Source: Phycisphaerae bacterium (GTDB lineage: Bacteria > Planctomycetota > Phycisphaerae > UBA1845 > PWPN01). Taken from it: a stretch of DNA of 64,000 bases. Positions 33,551 to 41,478 of this stretch are shown here, piece by piece. The stretch lies in assembly GCA_035384605.1 (NCBI GenBank), contig DAOOIV010000005.1, positions 1-64,000 of the forward strand, in the 5' to 3' direction. Made by a program: the position numbers and the translations under genes. Position 1 is the first letter of the stretch. Each line of letters starts with the position of its first letter. A model generated the notes under the pieces. That model saw only the letters and a program-made list of their open reading frames with translations, was not told where the DNA came from and did no database searches.

Positions 33551-35887
33551 TCACTTACCCGTGATGATAGGCAGAATCTTCTCCACGGGCGGATTCATAG
33601 CCCCCATAGCTTGGCTGGCGGCCGTGCGGAGGGTCAGATTGGGCTCGCTGGTCGCCTGCTCCATCAGCCGCGACATCAGACTATCGTCCAGTTGATTGCC
33701 AAAGCGGCGAGCCGAATCGGCCAGCAAGCCGAAGGTCGTCATCCGCAAGGATTCCGTCTCCTCGGCGGCCAGAGCAATCCCGGCGATGGCTTGTTGAGCC
33801 TGGGGAGCAGGCATCCAAGCCAAAGCCGCAGCGACCGCTGCTCGAAGCTCTTCCGCGCCGGCCTGGCGGAGCGTTTCGACCATTGCCGGGAGGGCCGCCT
33901 GAGCATTGAAAACGGTTGATTCGCTCTGAGCCATGCCCTTGATCACCCCGGCGGCTTGCAGGGCCAGCGAAAGCCTCGACTCGGGCGATAGAGGTCGCAA
34001 GCCGCAGCGGATGGTCACCTGCTCGAGCTTGGCCAGCAACTGCTCGACGATCTTCGGGTCGGTGGTCTTGTCCGGCGTCGTCAGGACGAAGATGCTGCCG
34101 ACCCGCCTGTCCGACCCATCGATCCGGTCGAGCACCGCAGTCTGGTTCTCCTTGACCAGCACGATGATCGGAGTCAGGCAGAAGCGATCATCTTTGGCCA
34201 GTTGCTCGATGGCCTCGGTGACCGTGGGCTGCTTCATGTCGCTCGCCAGGAAGATGCCGTCCAGATGCGTCATTTCGCGACGTGCCTGGTTCAGCGCCGG
34301 GCTCAGCCGATCCGCCAGAACCAAGACCGCCCCGCTGTTGACCAGACCCGTCTGGATCACGCCCGCCGATTCCGCTTCCGGGTCCACCAGCATGTAGTTT
34401 TTCTTCTCAGAGGGCGCCAGCACCGAGGCCAGCACGGGCACAACCTCGGTGGACCCGTGGAAAGGTGCCGGCGGCAGCGTCTTGCCCAGGGCCAAGGCCG
34501 CTTGCACGCGCACCAGCAGATCGGGGAAGTACAAGGCCTCGCCCATGCTGGTGCCGCCCTCGGCTTGAACGTCGGTCATCGCCTGTCGGCCGGCGGTCGC
34601 GTTCAAGGCCGTCACCGCCCCCAGAGCGATGTTCCGGTCGCGCTGCTTAATACCTCGGGCCAGCACAATCTGGTTGCACGACGGCCCGGCCATCCGCGCG
34701 AAATAGATGCTTCGCGGGAAATTCTCGGGTCGTGACGGATCGAGCTTGCGAGCATCAACCGTCTCTTGGGATTCCACGTCCAGACCCAGCCGGGCTTCCC
34801 TGCGGAAGTTGGCGGCCACCCACAAAGCCAGTACCGCCGGCTGGTCGGTCTTCAGCGAGAGCGACGTTTGGCAGCACTCCATGCATCGCACCAGGTTGTA
34901 GATCCTGGAATCGACGGCGACAGGAGCAACTACGTCCTCGCCGGGTCGGGCGTCTGCGCGTAGACGCCAGAGGTTGGCTCGGTCCTCGCGGGGGTCCGGT
35001 CGCAGCGAGTCGATCTCCGCAAAATGCTGCTCGGCCAGGTCGCGGAACAACTCTTCCGCCGGTTTGAGCTGAATGCCCTGGTTCTTCGAAAGAATCTGGG
35101 CAACAGCCTCGGCCGCGGTTTTCTGAATCGACGCGGGTGTATCCTTTGCGGTCGCCAGATTCTGCAAGTAGGGCAGCGCCTGAGGATAGCCGATCTTGCC
35201 CAATGACTCGATGACGACTTGCAAGGTTCGTTCATGCTTGCAGTCGAGAGCCGCGAGCAGAGGGTTGATCGCGTTGCGGCCCAGTTGCGGCAGGGCCCGA
35301 GCGATAAACGGCAACAAATCCTCCCGATCGGGGTCGCTGAGCAGCCCGAGCATCCACGGTACCGCATACTCGCCCGATTCGACCAGCCTTTCGACGGCGA
35401 CGGCCCTTTGCACGGGGTCGCCCTTGAGCAAGTCGATGTTGGCCTTGATCCGCGCGGGGTCCATCCTCTTGCGGGTGTGCGCCTCGCGGATCAGATTCAT
35501 GATTTTCTGCGCGTTCTCGCCGATTGTGCTTTTGTTAATGAGGAGCAGCAGGGTATCCATGCTGTTCTCATATTTCTCGGAGAGCTGGATGAGCGTCTCG
35601 GCAGCCTCCGGCGTCATGGGGTTCAGCTCGGGCCGGCTCAGCAGAGGCTGGGCAAATCGTTGATCGGCGACCTCGAATCGGCCAATCAGAGCGAAGTGAA
35701 GGTAGTTCGCGAACAGCGATTCGAGCGTGGCGTCTCTTGGGTCAGGCTCCGCGGCTGCCGCCGGCGCGGGCTCCGCGGTCGTTTCCTGGGCCGGCGCCGG
35801 AGCGATGACTCCGGAAATGCAGATAACAACGATCACGAACAGACGCATCTGGACCGGGCACAGGCCGTGCATCCACCAATTCCTCAT
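33551..35887 (-). CDS. Exported HEAT-repeat protein
   Basis: A 778-residue protein. GGAGG precedes two adjacent ATGs (35890, 35887). The N-terminus holds a hydrophobic export signal (MRLFVIVVICISGVIAPAPAQ) followed by a P/A/E-rich linker. Residues ~150-330 contain HEAT-like repeats (RAVAVERLVESGEYAVPWML, IARALPQLGRNAINPLLAAL, VVIESLGKIGYPQALPYLQN) and the C-terminus has another set (AALPAMVETLRQAGAEELRA). A central part (VLVLADRLSPALNQARREMT, IIVLVKENQTAVLDRIDGSD) looks alpha/beta. No catalytic motif is seen. It probably serves as a binding scaffold in the periplasm. Function unknown. Confidence 0.78.
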   Translation of the reverse strand: MRNWWMHGLCPVQMRLFVIVVICISGVIAPAPAQETTAEPAPAAAAEPDPRDATLESLFANYLHFALIGRFEVADQRFAQPLLSRPELNPMTPEAAETLIQLSEKYENSMDTLLLLINKSTIGENAQKIMNLIREAHTRKRMDPARIKANIDLLKGDPVQRAVAVERLVESGEYAVPWMLGLLSDPDREDLLPFIARALPQLGRNAINPLLAALDCKHERTLQVVIESLGKIGYPQALPYLQNLATAKDTPASIQKTAAEAVAQILSKNQGIQLKPAEELFRDLAEQHFAEIDSLRPDPREDRANLWRLRADARPGEDVVAPVAVDSRIYNLVRCMECCQTSLSLKTDQPAVLALWVAANFRREARLGLDVESQETVDARKLDPSRPENFPRSIYFARMAGPSCNQIVLARGIKQRDRNIALGAVTALNATAGRQAMTDVQAEGGTSMGEALYFPDLLVRVQAALALGKTLPPAPFHGSTEVVPVLASVLAPSEKKNYMLVDPEAESAGVIQTGLVNSGAVLVLADRLSPALNQARREMTHLDGIFLASDMKQPTVTEAIEQLAKDDRFCLTPIIVLVKENQTAVLDRIDGSDRRVGSIFVLTTPDKTTDPKIVEQLLAKLEQVTIRCGLRPLSPESRLSLALQAAGVIKGMAQSESTVFNAQAALPAMVETLRQAGAEELRAAVAAALAWMPAPQAQQAIAGIALAAEETESLRMTTFGLLADSARRFGNQLDDSLMSRLMEQATSEPNLTLRTAASQAMGAMNPPVEKILPIITGK

Positions 35888-36423
35888 CATGAACCTCCGG
35901 CTGAGGAAGCTTCTGGGGCATCCCACGCAGGCAATCATCTGGCATGCATCCGGTGCGGAAGGACCAGGTTCGGTCCTCTTGCCGGACTCAGCCCGGTCCT
36001 GTGACGCCGCGGTCACGGCCGGCAGCCCAGGCAGGGCCGACCCTCCTTGGCAGCAAAACAAGATTACAGGCTCGCCCCCACCTCCGTCAACGCAAGACGA
36101 CATGGATAGACCCGTGTAGGACCGGCATTTGTGCCAAGCGGGGACTGGCACGTGCCCGTCCGAGACTTGGTTGAAGTGACCGGGACAAGGTCGGGAGGAG
36201 CATGGTTCCTGTGCCGCGGGTGGCTTGTCCCCGGGTGTATGCCGCAGGAGCAGGGGTTACCGGCGAGCAAGCCGGCGGCCGCACCCCGCCGTGTCCCGTG
36301 GCAGACCCACTACCAGTCGCCGCAGGATTGCGCCTCCACTTTACAGGCGGTGTTTTGTAGAATGGACCGCAGGGGCCCGGGGTATTCGGAGCATCGCCGT
36401 GCCCCTTCCGACGGTGCTAGGGA
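35888..36423. other. Intergenic gap between divergent genes
   Basis: About 535 bp lies between the HEAT-repeat gene and the dockerin hydrolase gene. It holds the CACGTG-centred palindrome (36134-36170). I see no gene and no clear promoter pair. Confidence 0.55.
36134..36170. repeat. 37-bp imperfect palindrome centred on CACGTG
   Basis: The segment starting ccaagcggggactgg and ending tccgagacttgg is nearly equal to its own reverse complement with CACGTG in the middle. It could be an operator-like site or a dispersed palindromic repeat. Confidence 0.6.
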
Positions 36424-38472
36424 GTGATGAGAACAGTCTCATTATCAGTCCTGGCGGCTTTTGTTTTTTCCTCGGTCGGTCCCCGCGCGGTCCTCGCCCA
36501 GTGTCGCCCTTATGTCTTTGGCATGGGCCATTACCTGGCCAAGTGGGCAGAAGAGCCCTGGTCATACGACTCCCAGGCCATGGATAAAATGGTCGAAATA
36601 GGGGCAACGGCAGTGTGGGTGGACTTCCCTTGGAGCAGCATGGAGCCGGTCCAGGGGACCATTGATTGGTCGTACGCTGATCACCAAGTGGCCACCGCCG
36701 AAGCCCACGGTCTTCAGATGTTCGCCTTCGTGGGCACCACGCCTGAGTGGGCCAAGCTCTATCCTCATTTGCCGAATTACCAAACGCCGCCAAGCGAGGA
36801 ATGCTTGACCGCTTTTCAAGCTTTTCACTCGGCCTTGGCCGCCCGGTATGCCGGTCGGGTGACCTACTACCAGTTCTGGAACGAACCCAGCGGTTGTGGT
36901 TGGATCAACGAGAACTGCCTGAACGGAGACGATTGTTCGCTCTTTACCCTTTGGCAAAAAAGAGCTTACGACGCTCTCAAAGCTGGAAATCCGGATTGCG
37001 TGGTGTCGCCTGGAGGCTTCGACGGCGATCCGGCTGGGTACGTCAACTGCATGTATGCCCAGCTTGCGGGCCAGAAAGCGTTTGACGCTGTTTCAATTCA
37101 CCCCTATGCCCCTGGCGGTCCGGGCGGCCCCGGAACCTCCGGGGAGGGCATCGACTACAGCGACCTGACTAGTGTCCGTCAGGTCATGGTTGACCACGGT
37201 GATGCGGACAAGTCCATCTGGATCACCGAGTACGGCTGGAGCACTGGCAACGAGACTCAGAAAGCGGACGACCTTAACGAGGTGTTGACCGAGCTGAAGA
37301 AAACGGATTACAGCTACGTTTTTTTCGCCAAGTATCTCGTCTTGAACGACTGGAACAACCACGACGAGAACCCAAACAATGATTTCTGTTGCTTCGGGCT
37401 GACCGACGAATACTTCAATCCCAAACCATCGTTTTACACGTTCAAAGACTTCAACAAGAACTTTGACGATGTGGTTGATTTCGGTGCCGACAAGACGGTT
37501 GGCCAGCCGCCGATGTTGGTTCATTTCAATGATCGTTCATGTGTCCATGGTGCAACGGCTTGGTTCTGGGAGTTCGGCGACGGTCAGACAAGCACCGCCC
37601 AGCACCCTGAGCACATGTATCTCTACGACGGCCGTTTTACGGTCCGGCTTGCCGTCACCGGCGCCGCCGGGCCAATTGCCCTGCAAAAAACCGATTACAT
37701 CCGCGTCGGAACGGTGGCTGAGATCGTCAATCCCTCATTTGAGGATGCGGGCAATTTTCTGGCCGGCTGGTCGAGTTGCCTGGGGGGTGAGTCCTCGATC
37801 AAACACAATCCCTCAACGCACATTCCCTCGCCGCGGTTTCACGACGGCTCAAACAGCGTTGGGATGTCATCCGATCGGGCCGGCGACAGCCTCGGCCCCG
37901 GGGCGATCTGGCAGACGATAGCGGCGCGGCCCAGCCACACCTATCGGGTTCGTTTCTGGGCCGCGATCACCGCCTCAGGCGGCCAGTACTTCGACGATTT
38001 CGTGGAGCTTCGGGTGCGAGACGGCGACGGGGCGCCCTTGAATTGCCTGAATGGTGGGGTAAACATCACCAACCACAGCGTGCTGGGGGCTCATCTTGAC
38101 GGTCAGGCGGCACCGGTGTGGGTCCAACTTCAAGCGGAAATCACGCCGCGCCAGGATCTCCTTACCGTCATTGTCTTCTGGCGTTTTGCGGGTACGGTCA
38201 GGGCGATCCACTCGCTTCACTTGGACGACTGGGCTATCGAGGACATTACCCGGCGACCAGGAGCGGATTTCGACGGAGATCTCGACGTCGACGACGTGGA
38301 CTATGACCTGTTCCAGGCATGCGCGACGGGTCCTGGCGTTCCGATATCTGCAGCGGACTGCGATCCAGCCGATTTGGACGGCGATCGGGACGTCGATCAG
38401 TCTGATTTCGCCACGTTCCAGCGGTGTTTCAGCGGTCCCGGTACGGTTCCAGCCTCCGACTGTGGAGACTGA
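36424..38472 (+). CDS. Secreted clan GH-A glycoside hydrolase with PKD and dockerin domains
   Basis: A 682-residue exported enzyme (signal peptide MMRTVSLSVLAAFVFSSVGP, then RAVLAQ). Residues ~30-340 form a (beta/alpha)8 hydrolase: acid/base Glu154 in YYQFWNEPSG and nucleophile Glu269 in SIWITEYGWST, the GH39/GH5-like pattern. ~350-425 is a PKD domain (AWFWEFGDGQTSTAQHPEHM). ~430-610 is a CBM-like beta domain starting IVNPSFEDAG. ~615-682 is a dockerin-like pair of calcium loops (DFDGDLDVDDVDYDLF and DLDGDRDVDQSDFATF). Substrate is unknown; a polysaccharide is likely. Start is GTG 36424 or ATG 36427. Confidence 0.88.
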   Translation: MMRTVSLSVLAAFVFSSVGPRAVLAQCRPYVFGMGHYLAKWAEEPWSYDSQAMDKMVEIGATAVWVDFPWSSMEPVQGTIDWSYADHQVATAEAHGLQMFAFVGTTPEWAKLYPHLPNYQTPPSEECLTAFQAFHSALAARYAGRVTYYQFWNEPSGCGWINENCLNGDDCSLFTLWQKRAYDALKAGNPDCVVSPGGFDGDPAGYVNCMYAQLAGQKAFDAVSIHPYAPGGPGGPGTSGEGIDYSDLTSVRQVMVDHGDADKSIWITEYGWSTGNETQKADDLNEVLTELKKTDYSYVFFAKYLVLNDWNNHDENPNNDFCCFGLTDEYFNPKPSFYTFKDFNKNFDDVVDFGADKTVGQPPMLVHFNDRSCVHGATAWFWEFGDGQTSTAQHPEHMYLYDGRFTVRLAVTGAAGPIALQKTDYIRVGTVAEIVNPSFEDAGNFLAGWSSCLGGESSIKHNPSTHIPSPRFHDGSNSVGMSSDRAGDSLGPGAIWQTIAARPSHTYRVRFWAAITASGGQYFDDFVELRVRDGDGAPLNCLNGGVNITNHSVLGAHLDGQAAPVWVQLQAEITPRQDLLTVIVFWRFAGTVRAIHSLHLDDWAIEDITRRPGADFDGDLDVDDVDYDLFQACATGPGVPISAADCDPADLDGDRDVDQSDFATFQRCFSGPGTVPASDCGD

Positions 38473-38607
38473 CGTCATCACCTCAGACGCGGGTACCTGG
38501 AACGGGCACTCTTGGTTTGACGGCGTGGATTGACTATCCTATCGCGACGTACCGGCTTGGCGAGAACGGGGCCGGGCCGTGAACCGCACCAAGAACAGGA
38601 ACCCAAG

Positions 38608-40116
38608 ATGAGCGACAGTGCGGCGGATGACCGCCATGACGAGGATTCGGATCTGGACAGCCCCCTTGAGGCGGGTTTCGAGGAGGAACTGGACGAGGCT
38701 CTGGGCGAGATGAGTCTGGAGAGCCTGATCGATCTGGACATCCCCCGGGGCATCCCCTTCGCGGTGCCCAGCGCCGAAGGGGTCAAGCGAGGCCGGGTCA
38801 TCGCCATCCACGGCGACGACATCTTTGTGGACATGGGCGGCAAGAGCCAGGGAGTGCTGCCGGCCACGCAGTATGAGGATGAACCCCTTCCCCGCGTCGG
38901 CGACGTGGTTGAAGTGACCATTGAGGGATACGATCGCAGCGAGGGCATTCTCCAGCTTTCTCGCAAGGGTGCCGTCATGGCGACGACCTGGGCGAGGCTG
39001 GAGGAAGGGCACATCGTCGAAGGCCGGGTCACGGGCCACAACAAGGGCGGCCTTGAAATGGACATCAACGGCGTCAAGGCCTTTATGCCCATCAGCCAGA
39101 TCGAGCTGTTTCGGGTCGAGGACACCGACCTGCCGGGCTACGTCAATCGGCGGCTCAAGTGCCAGGTCATCGAGGTGCGCCATGAAGAAAAGAGCATCAT
39201 CGTATCCCGCCGCGAGGTGCTCCGGCTGGAGGAGGAACAGTCGAGGGAGCGGAAATATGCGACGCTGGTCGAAGGTCAGACGGTCACCGGCCTCGTCCGG
39301 CAGATCATGCCCTACGGCGCGTTTGTTTCGCTGGGCGACGGGGTCGACGGTCTGCTCCACGTCAAGGATATGAGTTACAGCCGCGTCCAGGATCCCAAAG
39401 AGGTCGTCAGGGAGGGCCAGAAGCTCGAGCTGATGGTCCTGAAGATCGATCGTGACACCCGCAAGATCAGCCTGGGCCTCAAGCAGGTGATGCCGGATCC
39501 GTGGTTGAACATCGAAGTCAAGTATCCGGTGGACTCAGTGATCACGGGTCGTGTTACGCGATTGATGGATTTCGGCGCGTTCGTGGAGTTGGAGCCCGGC
39601 GTCGAGGGGCTGGTGCCGATCAGCGAAATGACCTATGAGCGGCGAATCGCGCATCCGAAAGACGTGTTGCAGGAAGGCGAAGTCGTCCGGGTTCGGGTCA
39701 TCAGGCTCGACACCGCGGCCAAGAGGCTTGCCCTGTCGATCAAACAGGTGGGCGACGATCCCTGGGTGGGGGCATCGGTTCGCTGGCCGGTCAACAGCGT
39801 CGTTTCCGGCACGGTCAAGCGAATCGCTGCGTTCGGAGCGTTTGTCGAGTTGATTCCGGGCGTCGAGGGCCTGGTCCATATCAGCGAACTCAGCGATCAG
39901 CGTGTGCGCTCGGTTGGTGACGTCGTCAAAGAAGGACAGTCAGTCCAGGCCAAGGTACTGGAGGTCGATGAAGAAAGCCGCCGCATCAGCCTTTCCATCA
40001 AGCAGCTTGCCAGCGTACCCGAGTACACCGGCGAGCGTACCGCCTCGACCGAGCCGGCCGCCGAGCCCAAAAAACGCAAGAAACCGCTCAAGGGCGGGCT
40101 TGACTGGAAGTTCTGA
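38608..40116 (+). CDS. rpsA: 30S ribosomal protein S1
   Basis: A 502-residue protein with five S1 RNA-binding domains. The first (GVKRGRVIAIHGDDIFVDMG) and second (EEGHIVEGRVTGHNKGGLEM) are divergent, as in bacterial S1, where they anchor the ribosome. Domains three to five are canonical (GLVRQIMPYGAFVSLGDGVD, GRVTRLMDFGAFVELEPGVE, GTVKRIAAFGAFVELIPGVE). The N-terminus is acidic (DDRHDEDSDLDS) and the C-terminus basic (KKRKKPLKGGLDW). Start at ATG 38608. E. coli S1 has six domains; five is within the range of other phyla. It helps mRNA bind the ribosome. Confidence 0.93.
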   Translation: MSDSAADDRHDEDSDLDSPLEAGFEEELDEALGEMSLESLIDLDIPRGIPFAVPSAEGVKRGRVIAIHGDDIFVDMGGKSQGVLPATQYEDEPLPRVGDVVEVTIEGYDRSEGILQLSRKGAVMATTWARLEEGHIVEGRVTGHNKGGLEMDINGVKAFMPISQIELFRVEDTDLPGYVNRRLKCQVIEVRHEEKSIIVSRREVLRLEEEQSRERKYATLVEGQTVTGLVRQIMPYGAFVSLGDGVDGLLHVKDMSYSRVQDPKEVVREGQKLELMVLKIDRDTRKISLGLKQVMPDPWLNIEVKYPVDSVITGRVTRLMDFGAFVELEPGVEGLVPISEMTYERRIAHPKDVLQEGEVVRVRVIRLDTAAKRLALSIKQVGDDPWVGASVRWPVNSVVSGTVKRIAAFGAFVELIPGVEGLVHISELSDQRVRSVGDVVKEGQSVQAKVLEVDEESRRISLSIKQLASVPEYTGERTASTEPAAEPKKRKKPLKGGLDWKF

Positions 40117-40273
40117 CGGTCACCGGCGCAGCAGTGCAGGCTGCCGCGCTCGCCTCGCGAAACGCTCCGGCCGCCAAGCTGGAACGCCCCGCCCGGCCGA
40201 AATCAGCCCGGGCAGGCGGCCTGCGACAAGTGCTCTTCAACGTACCGCGGAGTGGCACCAACGGGTCATGTAA

Positions 40274-41452
40274 TCAGAACGGCAGCAGTTCGGGGTTGGT
40301 TTCGGGAACGACGGCCGTTCCCTCGACCTCGATCAGCCATCCCGGCCGGCACACCGGCGCTACAAGGACCGCAATCGGCGCGTGGCCAAAACGGTCGCGC
40401 ATTTGTTGCTGCGCAATCATGTGGTCGCTCGGGTCGCGGATGTACACGATGAATGCGCTCATATCGTTCACCGTTGCGCCGGCATGGTCGAGCAGAGCCT
40501 CGATGTTCTCGAGCGTGCGGTCGAGCTGCCGGGACACGTCGCCGGGGTATAGGATCTTGCCCTGGTGATCGATGCTGGCGGTGCCCGAGATGATGACATG
40601 CTTGCGATCCCGGTAGGCGACGGAAGTCCCTCGTTCGAAGGTTACTCCGTAGACGTAGGTCGGGCTGAGGTGATCGGGCGCCGCTAGAAACCGGATCTGC
40701 TCCGGCCGCACCCCGGAAATGGCGTAGGCGTCCAGGGTCACAATCGCGGCGGGGTCTGCGCTGGAGCCTCCGATACCGGAACTGGCGATGAAATGCGTAT
40801 CGGCAGTCAATCCATGTTCCGCGAAGAACTCCCGCCGGGCGGCGACCAGACCTTGGTAGTTGGCGTCGATGTCCCGGACGAAAAGCCACGTGCGCATCAC
40901 ATGATCGGCCAGAGTCATGCCCTGTTCGCATAGCAAAGCGTTGTACCGATCGAAGATGCCGCGCGTCTGACCGTATGAACCGTGGCCGGTCGTGCAGGTC
41001 AGACCGGTCGTCCAATGGTGCGATAAATCTCCCCGCCGAAGCGTCAAATGGGCGCCTCGAAGGCTTTTCTCCAGTTCGTTGCCGCGGTCACGTACGTGAT
41101 AAGCCCATAGTATCACTTTTGCCGGCGGACCGGGGGGCTGGCCAACCCGCGAAATGGCGCAGGGATCGTCCGCGTTGCCGCAACGTGAAATCGGACAGGC
41201 ATCGAGTGCCTCAGCCTGGTTGTGCAGATCGCTGCAGAAGAATCGTCGCAGGACCGCCGTCCGGGCATCCAGTCCGATCGATTCCAGGGTCTTGTGGTAG
41301 GCGTGAGCCACCCACTCCAACTGGGCATTGACGCTCCCATATTTGGTGGGCGTCACGACCAAGTGATACTCATCAACCCCGCTTGGTCCCCGAAACCGCG
41401 AGATGTTGACCGACACCGAGGGTATCCCGCAGTGATGTGCATAGAAATCCAT
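40274..41452 (-). CDS. RidA/chorismatase-like protein
   Basis: A 392-residue protein with a RidA (YjgF) fold in the C-terminal ~130 residues (HVIISGTASIDHQGKILYPG, TLENIEALLDHAGATVNDMS, RPGWLIEVEGTAVVPE). The N-terminal half (YHLVVTPTKY, AYHKTLESIG) looks like a second, degenerate RidA-type module. This tandem layout resembles chorismatases of the FkbO/Hyg5/XanB2 type, which cleave chorismate to hydroxybenzoates, and also uncharacterised RidA-family proteins. Catalytic residues could not be checked by eye. No signal peptide. Alone in its strand region, 26 bp after the PPC-domain gene stop. Confidence 0.7.
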   Translation of the reverse strand: MDFYAHHCGIPSVSVNISRFRGPSGVDEYHLVVTPTKYGSVNAQLEWVAHAYHKTLESIGLDARTAVLRRFFCSDLHNQAEALDACPISRCGNADDPCAISRVGQPPGPPAKVILWAYHVRDRGNELEKSLRGAHLTLRRGDLSHHWTTGLTCTTGHGSYGQTRGIFDRYNALLCEQGMTLADHVMRTWLFVRDIDANYQGLVAARREFFAEHGLTADTHFIASSGIGGSSADPAAIVTLDAYAISGVRPEQIRFLAAPDHLSPTYVYGVTFERGTSVAYRDRKHVIISGTASIDHQGKILYPGDVSRQLDRTLENIEALLDHAGATVNDMSAFIVYIRDPSDHMIAQQQMRDRFGHAPIAVLVAPVCRPGWLIEVEGTAVVPETNPELLPF

Positions 41453-41478
41453 CCGCGACCTCTTTCAAAGACATCCTC

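Noticed and set aside
33260..33919. 219-codon ORF overlapping the ParB-like gene end
   Set aside because: It runs through the repeat and the HEAT-repeat gene in the wrong strand and has no family motif.
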